Assembly (NCBI GenBank): GCA_947503365.1
Contig: CANNDT010000011.1
Coordinates: 4,803-68,802, forward strand
DNA: 64,000 nt
Direction of reading: 5' to 3'
Origin: CANNDT01 sp945876205
GTDB lineage: Bacteria; Acidobacteriota; Vicinamibacteria; Vicinamibacterales; UBA2999
This document shows, one piece after another, positions 7,580-15,689 of the stretch (its first letter is position 1; every line of letters starts with the position of its first letter). The notes beneath the pieces were generated by a model that did not search any database, was not told where the DNA came from, and worked only from the letters and a program-made list of their open reading frames with translations. Made by a program: the position numbers and the translations under genes.

Positions 7580-9040
7580 CTACGCTGACGCTCGCCTGGC
7601 GATCGCGCGCAGCAAGCCTCCAAAGATCACCGCATGAACCGGGGAGAGCGCATACCAGTAGAGCAAGCCGGACAATCCGACTGGTTCGAACACGGCGGTC
7701 TGGTGGACGATGGCCCCGTCGGCATCCGGCTCGACGTCGAACTCGAGCCAGGCGCGGCCCGGCACTCTCATCTCCGCCGAGAGCCTCAATCGTCGTCCCG
7801 GTTCGTAGGCATCGACACGCCAGAAATCGAGCGTGTCGCCAACGGCGAGCGCGTCCGGATCGCGGCGTCCCCGCCGCATCCCCACGCCGCCCATCAGGAG
7901 GTCGATCGCGCCTCTGAGTCGCCACAGCCAGGTGGCGTAGTACCAACCGCGCTCGCCCCCAATTCCCGCGATGGGAGCGAACGCCCGGCTCGCGCCGACC
8001 GCCACGTGAGTCCGCCGCGCATCGACCAGTTTGTTGCCGAATCGCGCCGCGGCCGACGATTGCGGATCCCCACCCGAGGAGCGCGCATCGGACCAGCGCG
8101 TCAACGCGAACGCACGATCCTCGTGGCGAATGGCGCGACCGACCGCCTCCCGCAGACCGACGGGCCTGATGGCGAATACCGAGAGTGCCGAGGGATCAGT
8201 GACCACGGACTTGTTCTTCAGCCCCTCGATCAGTTCGCGCCCGACCCGTGCATAGACGGGCGTCACCAGTCCCAGCCACAGGCTCGACAGACGAGGAGTC
8301 AGAAACGGAACCGAGATCATGACGCGCCTCAACCCGCGTTGCCGTGCGTACTCCCGCATCAGGTCGCCGTAGCTCGCCTGATCGGCGCCACCGATTTCGA
8401 ACGTGCGGCTGTCGCCCTCAGGCAGGTAGAGCGCGGCCGCAAGATACGCGAGCACGTCGTCGATACCGATTGGCTGTGCCAACGTAGACACCCACCGCGG
8501 GCAGATCATCACCGGCAGGCGCTCGACGAGCGCGCGGATGAGCTCGAACGAGAGGCTGCCAGACCCGACTACGACCGAGGCCCGGAACTCCACGACAGGG
8601 ACGCCGCTCTCTCTCAGCACCTCGCCCGTCTCGATTCGGCTCCTGAGATGCTTGCTGAGCGCCTCTTCAAGGGTGGCGAGGCCACCGAGGTACACGATCC
8701 GCCGGACCCCCGCTCGTCGCGCCGCGTCGCCAAAATGACGGGCGGCAACCCGATCTTTCTCGAGGTAGTCGCCGTGCGCTCCCATGGAGTGCACGAGGTA
8801 ATAGGCCAGGTCGATGCCAGCGAGCGCGCGATCGAGGGACGCCGGATCGAGGAGATCCCCGGCGACCACTTCTGTCATCGGCGATACCCGTGACTGGAGC
8901 GCGGCCGGACGCCGCGCGAGACAGCGAAGCCGAACACCCGCGGCTTCGAGGACGGGCACGAGTCGTCCTCCAACGTAGCCGGTCGCGCCCGTCAACAGCA
9001 CGGCTGGCGTCCCCCGCGTGCCCGGCTCGTGCGACGTCAC
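7580..9040 (-). CDS. SDR/NAD-dependent epimerase with C-terminal DUF2867
   Basis: 486 aa from a GTG start at 9040. Residues about 10-330 form an atypical short-chain dehydrogenase/epimerase domain with the nucleotide motif LLTGATGYVGGRLVP; the C-terminal 150 residues (RGWYYATWLWRLRG..., FWRVDAYEPGRRLRL) are DUF2867, an SRPBCC-like domain. An open frame continues upstream to 9172 but would overlap the TonB receptor by almost 100 bases and is Ser/Ala-rich, so I prefer the GTG, preceded by GGATC. It lies 37 bases after the receptor. Such fused proteins occur in photoprotection and carotenoid-linked clusters; the substrate is not established. Confidence 0.8.
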   Translation of the reverse strand: MTSHEPGTRGTPAVLLTGATGYVGGRLVPVLEAAGVRLRCLARRPAALQSRVSPMTEVVAGDLLDPASLDRALAGIDLAYYLVHSMGAHGDYLEKDRVAARHFGDAARRAGVRRIVYLGGLATLEEALSKHLRSRIETGEVLRESGVPVVEFRASVVVGSGSLSFELIRALVERLPVMICPRWVSTLAQPIGIDDVLAYLAAALYLPEGDSRTFEIGGADQASYGDLMREYARQRGLRRVMISVPFLTPRLSSLWLGLVTPVYARVGRELIEGLKNKSVVTDPSALSVFAIRPVGLREAVGRAIRHEDRAFALTRWSDARSSGGDPQSSAAARFGNKLVDARRTHVAVGASRAFAPIAGIGGERGWYYATWLWRLRGAIDLLMGGVGMRRGRRDPDALAVGDTLDFWRVDAYEPGRRLRLSAEMRVPGRAWLEFDVEPDADGAIVHQTAVFEPVGLSGLLYWYALSPVHAVIFGGLLRAIARRASA

Positions 9041-9077
9041 GCTTGGATCCGGCGACTCGACAGGTCCAGACGGGAGA

Positions 9078-11471
9078 CTAGAACCGCCAGTCGAGGCCAA
9101 GGACCGGGAAGATGCCTTGCTGCTCGCCGAACTGCTGGCTGTTGGTGCGGCGGTTCCAGCTGTAGCTGGCAAAGTTGCGGCGGTTGGTCACGTTTTGCAC
9201 GCCGAAGAACAGGTTCAGCGGCCGGCCGCCCACGGTGAAGGTGCGGTCTGCGCGAATGTCGATTCGGCCGTAGTCAGGCGCTCGTTCGGCATTGACGCGG
9301 GTGAGGTCGTACACACCGCGCCGCTGCGCCGTGGACACCACCTGGTCGTAGGGCGTGAACGGCCGGCCCGAGAGAAACGAGAGCCGGGCCGAGAACTCCC
9401 ACACCGACGACAGTCGGTAGCCGCCGAGCAGGTTGAACACGAACGGGTAGTCGAACGAACCGGGCCTGCGCACGCCGTCGAGACCCGCGTGCCGCGTGCG
9501 GGAGAACGAAAGATTGCCCTGGCCATAGAGCTTCGAGGTGAGTCGCTTCTCGACGAAGAACTCCATGCCCTCCGAGTACCCGTTGCCCGCGCTCGTGAGC
9601 GGAAACAGAATCTCGCGCACGTCGAAGGTGTCGCCGATGTTGGCCAGCGACACGGTGGGCAGGTCGCTCGCCACCGGGTAGTCGGTGTAGGTCTTCCGGT
9701 ACGCCTCAGCCGTGACGCGCAGGGCGGCATTGGGCGACCAGACGAGGCCGGTCACGTAGTGGTCGGCGCGCCAGGGGACGAGCGACGCGTTCTGCGGAAA
9801 CGCCGACACGAAGAGGAATGCCGGCTGCTGGTAGTACGACCCGGCGCTGGAGTTCCACGACAGTGCGTCGGCAAGGCGCACCTTGACGCCGGCGCGCGGA
9901 CTGAACCGGGCCCGCGACAGGATGGCGTAGTGATCGACGCGTCCGCCCAGCGTGACGTTCACGCGCGGCGCCACCTGCTTGGAGGCCTGCAGGTAGGCGC
10001 CGGTCTGATACGACCGGAAGCGCGTGTCGAGAAAGAACGGGTCAACGCCTGGCACCGTCGAGTAGGGCGTGTCGTTGCCGTAGGGCGATCTGGCCTCGTA
10101 GCTGATGCGGAACGCTTTGAAGCTGCCGCCGGTCTGCACCGTGTCGAAGAACGGCAGGTGCACCGTGAGGTCGTACTTGACGGTCGTCTCACCCTCGCGC
10201 GAATCCTCGAAATAGACGACGGGGCTCTGGGCGATGATGTCCGCAGAGGACAGACCCGTTCGCGGGACGCCGTCAGCCACCAGGTCTTTCACCTGCTGGC
10301 CCACCTTGGCCTCGGAGTGAGTGACGCCGAACAGGCCGACGCCGCGCGACCCCAAGATGCGTTGCCAGTTGAAGCCCGTCGCGCTGCGCCACCCGTCGAA
10401 ACGGATGTCGAAGTTGGCAATCTCGTCTTGGAGGTCGGTGGAGTCGCTGAGGCCGAGGCGAATCTCGTCGATGCCGGCGATGTTGACCATCCAGATGCGG
10501 TCGCGTGGCGTGAGGTCGTAGACGGCCTTGCCGTTGAACGAGTACACCACCGGCACGCCGCCGAACCCCACGTCCTGGGTGAACAGATCCAGGAAGCTTC
10601 GTCGCGCCGACACCACCCACGATCCCTTCCCCGCGTCGATGGGCCCTTCGAGAATGGCGCCCGCGCCGGCGAATCCGAGCGTGGCCCACCCGCCGAATGC
10701 CTTGCGGTTGCCCTCACGCTGGGTCACCTGCAGCACGCTCGACGTGCGGTTGATGTACGGCGCGGGGTACCCGCCGGTGAGGAAGGTCACGTCCTGCAGC
10801 AGCTCGGCATCGAGCAGGCTCACCGTGCCGCCAGCCGACGCAAAGTTCGCGAAGGCGTTGATGTTGGGAATCTCGACGTTGTCCACGACGAAGAGGTTCT
10901 CGAGGGGGCTGCCGCCCCGGACGATGATGTCGTTGCGGAAATCGTTGGTGCCAATTGCGACGCCAGGCAGGCCCTGCACGTAGCGCGAGACGTCCTGCAG
11001 GGCCGCGGCGCTCTTGAGGATCTCGCGCGGCTCCACCAGGAAGCCCGAGTTCTTCACCTCTTCGGGCGCCTGAAAGGCAGGCGCGGTCACGGTGACCGTC
11101 TGCTGGAAGCTCTCCACCCTTGGCAGCGTGATGTCCACGGTGCCGTCGAGCCCGGCGCGCACGTCCACCGGATCGCTGGTGAACGGCAGGCCCTCGAGCG
11201 GCAGAATCTCCAAGCGATAGGCGCCGCCACGCAGTTCGCCGATGCGAAAGGCGCCCTGGGCGTCGCTCGTGGCGCACCACGCGGTGTCGAGGGCGCACAC
11301 GCGCACGCCTTCGACCGGCTGGCCGGCCTGGTTCACCACCACGCCGTTGATGGCGCCCACGCCCGTGGTGTCTTGTGCCGCCGCAGTCGAGGCGAGGAGG
11401 ATCGATGCGGTGACGGCAAGTACGGAAGGTGCGCACAGATGCAAACCGAACGATATCTTGGTGAATGTCAT
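9078..11471 (-). CDS. TonB-dependent receptor with carboxypeptidase-regulatory-like domain
   Basis: 797 aa outer-membrane receptor. It has a signal peptide (residues 1 to about 34), a carboxypeptidase-regulatory-like beta-sandwich (GAINGVVVNQAGQPVEGVRV, RIGELRGGAYRLEI), a plug domain (PGVAIGTNDFRNDIIVRGG, NLFVVDNVEIPNINAF) and a long barrel ending in aromatic GLDWRF. Its ATG overlaps the stop of the MerR regulator (ATGA), so translation is coupled to the regulator. Because that regulator binds cobalamin, import of a corrinoid is an attractive but unproven guess; uptake of another lipid- or light-related compound is equally possible. Shorter than typical 1000 aa acidobacterial receptors. Confidence 0.88.
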   Translation of the reverse strand: MTFTKISFGLHLCAPSVLAVTASILLASTAAAQDTTGVGAINGVVVNQAGQPVEGVRVCALDTAWCATSDAQGAFRIGELRGGAYRLEILPLEGLPFTSDPVDVRAGLDGTVDITLPRVESFQQTVTVTAPAFQAPEEVKNSGFLVEPREILKSAAALQDVSRYVQGLPGVAIGTNDFRNDIIVRGGSPLENLFVVDNVEIPNINAFANFASAGGTVSLLDAELLQDVTFLTGGYPAPYINRTSSVLQVTQREGNRKAFGGWATLGFAGAGAILEGPIDAGKGSWVVSARRSFLDLFTQDVGFGGVPVVYSFNGKAVYDLTPRDRIWMVNIAGIDEIRLGLSDSTDLQDEIANFDIRFDGWRSATGFNWQRILGSRGVGLFGVTHSEAKVGQQVKDLVADGVPRTGLSSADIIAQSPVVYFEDSREGETTVKYDLTVHLPFFDTVQTGGSFKAFRISYEARSPYGNDTPYSTVPGVDPFFLDTRFRSYQTGAYLQASKQVAPRVNVTLGGRVDHYAILSRARFSPRAGVKVRLADALSWNSSAGSYYQQPAFLFVSAFPQNASLVPWRADHYVTGLVWSPNAALRVTAEAYRKTYTDYPVASDLPTVSLANIGDTFDVREILFPLTSAGNGYSEGMEFFVEKRLTSKLYGQGNLSFSRTRHAGLDGVRRPGSFDYPFVFNLLGGYRLSSVWEFSARLSFLSGRPFTPYDQVVSTAQRRGVYDLTRVNAERAPDYGRIDIRADRTFTVGGRPLNLFFGVQNVTNRRNFASYSWNRRTNSQQFGEQQGIFPVLGLDWRF

Positions 11472-12466
11472 GGCTGTCGGGTGATGCCTCCGCCGAGGCG
11501 GACGAGCTCTTTCTGGTACGCGGTGTAGTCCCCGAAGATGAGTCCCCGCGGGGTGATGATCGAGGCGTGGCGGCCGGCGCCCGGTCCGCCCGTCCACAAC
11601 TCGACATCCTTCGGAAGATCGTGAACGATCGTGCGAAGTTCCTGCTCCCTGGCCTTCGATGCCGATGCCGTCGTCAGCCCCAGCACCAGCACGTGTGCGC
11701 CCGCGGGTTTCACGCTCTCGACAATCTCCCGTGCGGGAAGGTCCGGTCCGAGATACGTGACGCCCAGTCCGGTGCTGGCCGCGAGCATCGCCGCACCAAG
11801 CGTGCCGATCTCGTGGCGGTCGCCCGAGGGGGTGGCAAAGAGCAACCGGACCGTCACGTCAGACCGCGCGTACAGCCGGAGGAACGAGCCGAGGATGCTT
11901 CGTATGGTGGAGGACATCAAGTGCTCATGGGCGATGCCGCGGCGCCCCCGGTGCCAGTCATCACCGACCTGCGTGATCGCCGGCATCAGTGCGTCCTGCA
12001 GGAGGTCGAGGGGCCGCAGAACCGCCGCCATGCGGCCGATCTCCTGGTCGACGGCCGCGGCGTCGAACCTCTGCAATGCGGCGCTGAGCACGGCGGTGTC
12101 CAGGGACGTGCGTCGCAACGGATCGACCGTTGGCGACGCTGCGACCGCACTTGCCGTCGCGGCAAGACGGTGCAGATCCTTGTCGGTGAGCCCCGCGAGG
12201 CGGCCGATGCTGTGGCCTTGCTCCACGGCGCCGCGCAGCAGCCGCAGGCGCGCGACGTCAGCGTCGGTGTACATCCGGCCGCGGTCATCGCGGCTCGGTG
12301 TCACCGCGCCATGACGACGCTCCCAGGCGCGCAGCGTGTCGATGCCAATCCCGGTCAGCCTTGACACGGCGCGAATCGGGTACCGCGCCGGCGCCTCCCG
12401 TTGTGTTCTCACCTGCACACCAGCCGGACGGCTACTGCGCACGCCCGATCCCTTCCCGAGGCCCAC
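11468..12466 (-). CDS. CarH/LitR-type MerR regulator with B12-binding domain
   Basis: 332 aa. An N-terminal MerR helix-turn-helix (YPIRAVSRLTGIGIDTLRAWERR, residues about 30-52; GRMYTDADVARLRLL) is followed by a helical bundle and a Rossmann cobalamin domain. The photosensing signature W-x9-E-H is exact (W in GDDWHRG, then EHLM) and the base-off B12 motif DxHxxG is present (GDRHEIG). In characterised relatives adenosylcobalamin drives tetramerisation on DNA in the dark, and light breaks the Co-C bond and derepresses. The start is probably the GTG at 12466; GTGs 8 and 16 codons later are alternatives. Its own promoter -35 lies in the putative operator, suggesting autoregulation. Confidence 0.9.
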   Translation of the reverse strand: MGLGKGSGVRSSRPAGVQVRTQREAPARYPIRAVSRLTGIGIDTLRAWERRHGAVTPSRDDRGRMYTDADVARLRLLRGAVEQGHSIGRLAGLTDKDLHRLAATASAVAASPTVDPLRRTSLDTAVLSAALQRFDAAAVDQEIGRMAAVLRPLDLLQDALMPAITQVGDDWHRGRRGIAHEHLMSSTIRSILGSFLRLYARSDVTVRLLFATPSGDRHEIGTLGAAMLAASTGLGVTYLGPDLPAREIVESVKPAGAHVLVLGLTTASASKAREQELRTIVHDLPKDVELWTGGPGAGRHASIITPRGLIFGDYTAYQKELVRLGGGITRQP

Positions 12467-12480
12467 GCCGCTTCATGACG

Positions 12481-12541
12481 GCTCAGCGTACCGCGGCGTG
12501 ACGGTTGTTGTCAATTGATTGTCATGGACAAAAGCTTTACG
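12481..12541. promoter_or_regulatory. divergent promoter with putative CarH/LitR operator (site 1)
   Basis: TGTCAA at 12509 and TGTCAT at 12520 are direct repeats 11 bases apart, and the second forms TTGTC-ATG-GACAA, an inverted repeat. The minus-strand TTGACA (12514-12509) with TACGCT (12490-12485), spacing 18, is a good promoter for the MerR gene. On the plus strand TTTACG and TTTTCG at the corresponding distance are weak candidates for the flavoprotein. Twenty of 24 bases from 12509 to 12532 match site 2 at 15625-15648. Confidence 0.65.
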
Positions 12542-12589
12542 TTGCTTCGCGAACTGGCTTTTCGCCTCGCGCAGCGGCATGATGCCCTC

Positions 12590-13642
12590 GTGATCCACGA
12601 TGTGGTTGTGGTCGGCGCGGGCATTGCCGGGCTCTCGCTTGCCCGCGCGTTGCGGAGAGGTGGCCGTACGCCGCTCGTGCTCGATCGCGCCTCGGGCGTC
12701 GGCGGACGTTGCGCGACGCGTCGCGTGGAGGGCCAGCCCGTGGACCACGGCCTCGCTGTTCTTCACGGGCGCTCGACTCGGTTCCTCGACGAGTTGGTCG
12801 GCGCGCCCGACGCGGCGGCGATTGCGGATTGGCCGCGCGCACGGGCGGGCACCGGAGTGCCTTGCCAGCCCCAGTCCTTCGATTTACAGGACGCACGGTT
12901 CGCCCCTGCCGCTGGCGTCAGCAGCTTCGCGAGGCATCTGGCGCTCGGACTCGACGTACGTCTCGAGAGTCGGGTCGAGTCGCTGACTCTGGCGGAGCTG
13001 CCAGGATCGCACTCGGCTCGTGTCTGGGAGGTGGGACTGGCGTCCGGGGAGCGGTTGACGTCGAAGATCGTGGCGCTCACGATGCCCGCCCCCTCGGTCC
13101 TCGCGCTGCTGCGGCGGGTCGATCCGCCGGACCCTGCCCTGGCTGCGCTTCTGCCGCTCCTCGAATTGATTCGCGTCTTGCCGTGCCTGACCGTGATTGC
13201 GCGCTACCCTGAGGGAACTCCCCTTCCGCGGTGGGAGGCGAGCTACCCGCGTGAGAGTCCCGTGATTCACACCATCTTGCACGATTCGAGCAAGCGGGCC
13301 GGCACCCCGCGGCTCGTGCTCGTCATCCAGGCGCGGCCGAGATTCTCGCAGGCGCATCTGAACGGTTCTCCGGAATCGTGGACGCGTGGGCTGATCGAGG
13401 AGGGCGCCGCCCTCCACGGCGAGTGGGTCCGCGCTCCCGACCTCGTGCAATCCCACCGCTGGCGGGACGCGCGCGTGGCCGCTGGTTCGGAACTCGCCTG
13501 CCCGCTCGTAGCGGGCTTCGACGGCGGCGCCGTGCTGGGGATCGCCGGGGACGGTCTGCACGCCGCCGGCGGCGTCGAGGGAGCCTATCTCTCGGGAATC
13601 GCCCTGGCCGCGCGCCTTATGGATTCCAGTCCTGCCCGTTGA
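12590..13642 (+). CDS. renalase-like NAD(P)/FAD-dependent oxidoreductase
   Basis: About 350 aa. The FAD dinucleotide motif VVVVGAGIAGLSLARAL is near the start, followed by the renalase-type GGRCATRR and DHGLAVLHGRS blocks; the C-terminus has the second FAD contact, LGIAGDGLHAAGGVEGAYLSG. The family oxidises reduced or isomeric nicotinamides or small amines, or has unknown substrates. I start at the GTG at 12590 just before the motif; an in-frame ATG at 12524 lies inside the putative operator and would add 22 residues. It is divergent from the B12 regulator and probably light-induced, as in LitR regulons of other bacteria. Confidence 0.8.
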   Translation: MIHDVVVVGAGIAGLSLARALRRGGRTPLVLDRASGVGGRCATRRVEGQPVDHGLAVLHGRSTRFLDELVGAPDAAAIADWPRARAGTGVPCQPQSFDLQDARFAPAAGVSSFARHLALGLDVRLESRVESLTLAELPGSHSARVWEVGLASGERLTSKIVALTMPAPSVLALLRRVDPPDPALAALLPLLELIRVLPCLTVIARYPEGTPLPRWEASYPRESPVIHTILHDSSKRAGTPRLVLVIQARPRFSQAHLNGSPESWTRGLIEEGAALHGEWVRAPDLVQSHRWRDARVAAGSELACPLVAGFDGGAVLGIAGDGLHAAGGVEGAYLSGIALAARLMDSSPAR

Positions 13643-13660
13643 TTCACGAAGGGATCTGAC

Positions 13661-13877
13661 GTGCCACTGACCGCCGAAGCGATCGATCGCATCCTGCGGG
13701 CCGAGGCCGACCAGTGCCCACCCGCGTGCGCTCGGAGTGTCTCACCGGCGATGCGCTCGACTCCCTGGCGAAACCGTCCACGTCGAGGGCCAGCAGGCCC
13801 GGGAGTGTCAGAATGGCGAGGTCACTCCCGCCGACGGAACGCCGAGATGTTCGCCGTCACTTCCCAAGGAACGCGTC
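13661..13877 (+). pseudogene. probable remnant of a GTP cyclohydrolase II (ribA-like) gene
   Basis: After the flavoprotein there is a good ribosome site (GAAGGGA) and GTG at 13661 opening PLTAEAIDRILRAEADQ, but the frame soon becomes nonsense. In another frame, 13714-13770 encodes TRVRSECLTGDALDSL, which matches the zinc-ligand region of GTP cyclohydrolase II (RVHSECLTGD..GSL); the following CDCG motif is absent. I therefore infer a frameshifted and deleted ribA-type gene. Riboflavin and folate genes are known partners in light-responsive clusters. The evidence is a single 16-residue match. Confidence 0.45.
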
Positions 13878-14246
13878 ATGCCGCACGTCGTCGTTGAACA
13901 GGCCGGTCCGCTCACGGCAGTGTTTGCCGCGCTCGATCCGTTCGTCGAAGCAGACGGCAACCTGATCCTCAGGATCAGCGATGTCTTTCTCAACCAGCGT
14001 GGCACGATGATGCTGCTCGAAGCCGTGGTGGTCGACAAACCTCGATCGCAAACCTTCTTCGTCCAGCTCTCGCAGAAAGACCACGCGGTCACCGTGCGTC
14101 TGCTGCCTGCTACCGATCCGGAGGAGAAGACGCCGGCGGTCAAGCAACTCATGGCCGCGGTCGCGCGTCGAATCCGCCAGATCGTGCCCCAGAGCCGCTA
14201 CGGGAAGACCAACCTCCAGGACTTCCTTGTCGAGCCCGATGCCTGA
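13878..14246 (+). CDS. conserved hypothetical protein
   Basis: 122 aa soluble protein beginning MPHVVVEQAGPL; AAGGAA lies 7 bases before the ATG. Landmarks are LILRISDVFLNQRGTMMLLEAVVVD, FFVQLSQKDHAVTVRL and a basic C-terminal helix (AVARRIRQIVPQSRYGKTNLQDFL). I do not recognise the family. It is alpha/beta in character, with no signal or membrane segment. Its stop lies 18 bases before the converging SDR gene. Position in the light-regulon block suggests, but does not show, a link. Confidence 0.6.
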   Translation: MPHVVVEQAGPLTAVFAALDPFVEADGNLILRISDVFLNQRGTMMLLEAVVVDKPRSQTFFVQLSQKDHAVTVRLLPATDPEEKTPAVKQLMAAVARRIRQIVPQSRYGKTNLQDFLVEPDA

Positions 14247-14264
14247 TGCCGCAGGCCTGTTCTC

Positions 14265-15164
14265 TCACTCCGCGGCAAGCCCGTCACGGTAAGACGGGTA
14301 CTTCAGACGTAAGCCCAGTTCGTGGAGGGCCCGGGCGTTTCGCACCCGCTTTCCAAGACCACTCCGGCCGTCGAACTTCGGCGGGGCTACTCCGAGCCGC
14401 GTCGCCAGCCGTGCCGCATACTCGCCGCGGGTCGGCGGATGACCATCGGACAGGACGTACGTCCGGCCTGTCGCTGACCCCAGCGCCGCCGCCGCCGTCA
14501 CCGCGCCGGCGGCGTCGTCCACGTGGATGAAATTCAGGTGCGCATCGGGAGAACCGGCAATCGTTCTGCCCGCCCTGAGGTCAGCCACATGGGGCAGTCG
14601 CAGCGGTCCGTAGAGTCCGGCGAGCCGTAGCACGATCGCGTCACGCCCGCGCGCGTGCGCGAAGAGAAGCTGCTCACCAGCCAGACACGCCTTTCCCCCC
14701 TCACGCGTGGGGTCGCATACCGACGCCTCATCCACCCACTCGCCGGCGTCTTGACCGTATACCCCGGTCGAGCTCACATAGATCACGCGCCCCGTGGACA
14801 CAGGCAGCGTATTCAGGATCGCGCGCAGTCCCATGACGTGAATGTCGAACATCGACGCAGCGGAGCTCCGGTCTCGCCCCACTGCAAACACGACCGTGTC
14901 CACCACGGGCAAGACGATCGACGCCTGCACGCCGGTCACATCCATGGCCAGGGGCTGCAGGCCCGCCCGGGACAGCGCGTCGATTCTCCGTCCTCTCGTG
15001 GTTGCGTACACTTCGTCGCCCGCCTCGCGCCAGAGTCGCGCGACGCGTTCGCCGAGATACCCACAGCCCACCACGAGCCTGCGCGAGGTCCGCGAACGAA
15101 CAGACATGTCGGGAAATCGGCGCCCGCGATGCGGACCCGTTGCCGACGTGTTGCCGTGTTCCAT
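14265..15164 (-). CDS. NAD(P)-binding SDR/epimerase family protein
   Basis: 299 aa from the ATG at 15164; an alternative ATG at 15107 starts MSVRSRTSRR. The Rossmann motif is LVVGCGYLGERVARLW, followed by SSTGVYG with Tyr, HLNFIHVDDAAGAV and YVLSDGHPPTRGEYAARL, typical of the extended SDR group with a GxGxxG replaced by GCGYLG (YeeZ-like). The ATG overlaps the DUF2177 stop as TGATG, so translation is coupled. It belongs to the minus-strand arm of the second divergent light/B12 promoter. Substrate unknown. Confidence 0.82.
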   Translation of the reverse strand: MEHGNTSATGPHRGRRFPDMSVRSRTSRRLVVGCGYLGERVARLWREAGDEVYATTRGRRIDALSRAGLQPLAMDVTGVQASIVLPVVDTVVFAVGRDRSSAASMFDIHVMGLRAILNTLPVSTGRVIYVSSTGVYGQDAGEWVDEASVCDPTREGGKACLAGEQLLFAHARGRDAIVLRLAGLYGPLRLPHVADLRAGRTIAGSPDAHLNFIHVDDAAGAVTAAAALGSATGRTYVLSDGHPPTRGEYAARLATRLGVAPPKFDGRSGLGKRVRNARALHELGLRLKYPSYRDGLAAE

Positions 15165-15562
15165 CACCGGGCCGCCATCCGGACGGCCACCGCGCACGCG
15201 GCTGACGCCGCCACTCCCCACCCGACGTCGGCCAGCGTCAGCAGGAACGGCCACTGACGCAACGTCGAGTAGTTCGTGAAGTCGTAGACGCCGTACACGA
15301 CCAGGCCGAACAGGCCCCCGTATAGCGCCGCGAGCGAGGGGGTCGCCGCGCGCGGGACGACGAAGAGGGCGATGCCGGTCCCGAGCAGGACATAGACGAC
15401 GAAGGCCGCAGGCCAGTTGGGTGCCATGCCGCCGTTGGCGAGCCGCGCGATCGGCGCCAGTTGCTCGCGGTAGAAGTTCTTCATCAGCACGCCCAGCCAG
15501 ACGCCGTCGAGCACCATGAATCCGACGGCGCCGAGCGCCACAAGCTTGATCGTGTCTCCCAC
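15164..15562 (-). CDS. DUF2177 family membrane protein
   Basis: 132 aa, four predicted transmembrane helices. The family landmarks FMVLDGVWLGVLMKNFYREQL and YGVYDFTNYSTLRQWP are present. I start at the GTG at 15562, preceded by GGAGG at 5-6 bases; a TTG at 15586 is also open. DUF2177 genes are standard members of CFA/DUF1365/flavoprotein clusters under light or singlet-oxygen control. The transcript would begin at the TTGACA/TACTCT promoter at 15630-15602. Biochemical role unknown; the membrane location fits lipid modification. Confidence 0.85.
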   Translation of the reverse strand: MGDTIKLVALGAVGFMVLDGVWLGVLMKNFYREQLAPIARLANGGMAPNWPAAFVVYVLLGTGIALFVVPRAATPSLAALYGGLFGLVVYGVYDFTNYSTLRQWPFLLTLADVGWGVAASAACAVAVRMAAR

Positions 15563-15601
15563 TGCTGCCTCCACTTTTCCGACCAATTCGCCCGCGTGCA
15601 G

Positions 15602-15680
15602 AGAGTATCGAAGGGCCGGTTCGATGTCAAGTATTTGTCATGGACAAAGACTTGACACAAGTTATTTCTCCTGATATCTC
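15602..15680. promoter_or_regulatory. divergent promoter with putative CarH/LitR operator (site 2)
   Basis: TGTCAA (15625), TGTCAT (15636) and AAGACTTGACA (15647) form three consecutive 11-base units. Plus-strand TTGACA (15652-15657), 17 bases, TATCTC (15675-15680) serves the flavoprotein at 15690. Minus-strand TTGACA (15630-15625), 17 bases, TACTCT (15607-15602) serves DUF2177. Both -35 boxes sit in the repeat array, so one bound oligomer would block both. The sequence 15625-15648 matches site 1 at 12509-12532. Confidence 0.72.
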
Positions 15681-15689
15681 TAGGGGCGT

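Noticed and set aside
7634..8893. 419-codon plus-strand open frame opposite the SDR-DUF2867 gene
   Set aside because: No start context or motif; the minus strand has a Rossmann motif and DUF2867 signatures in an operon.
9018..11528. An 836-codon plus-strand open frame opposite the TonB receptor
   Set aside because: Composition is Arg/His/Val-rich, a GC-rich antisense shadow; the minus strand encodes a complete receptor with signal, plug and barrel.
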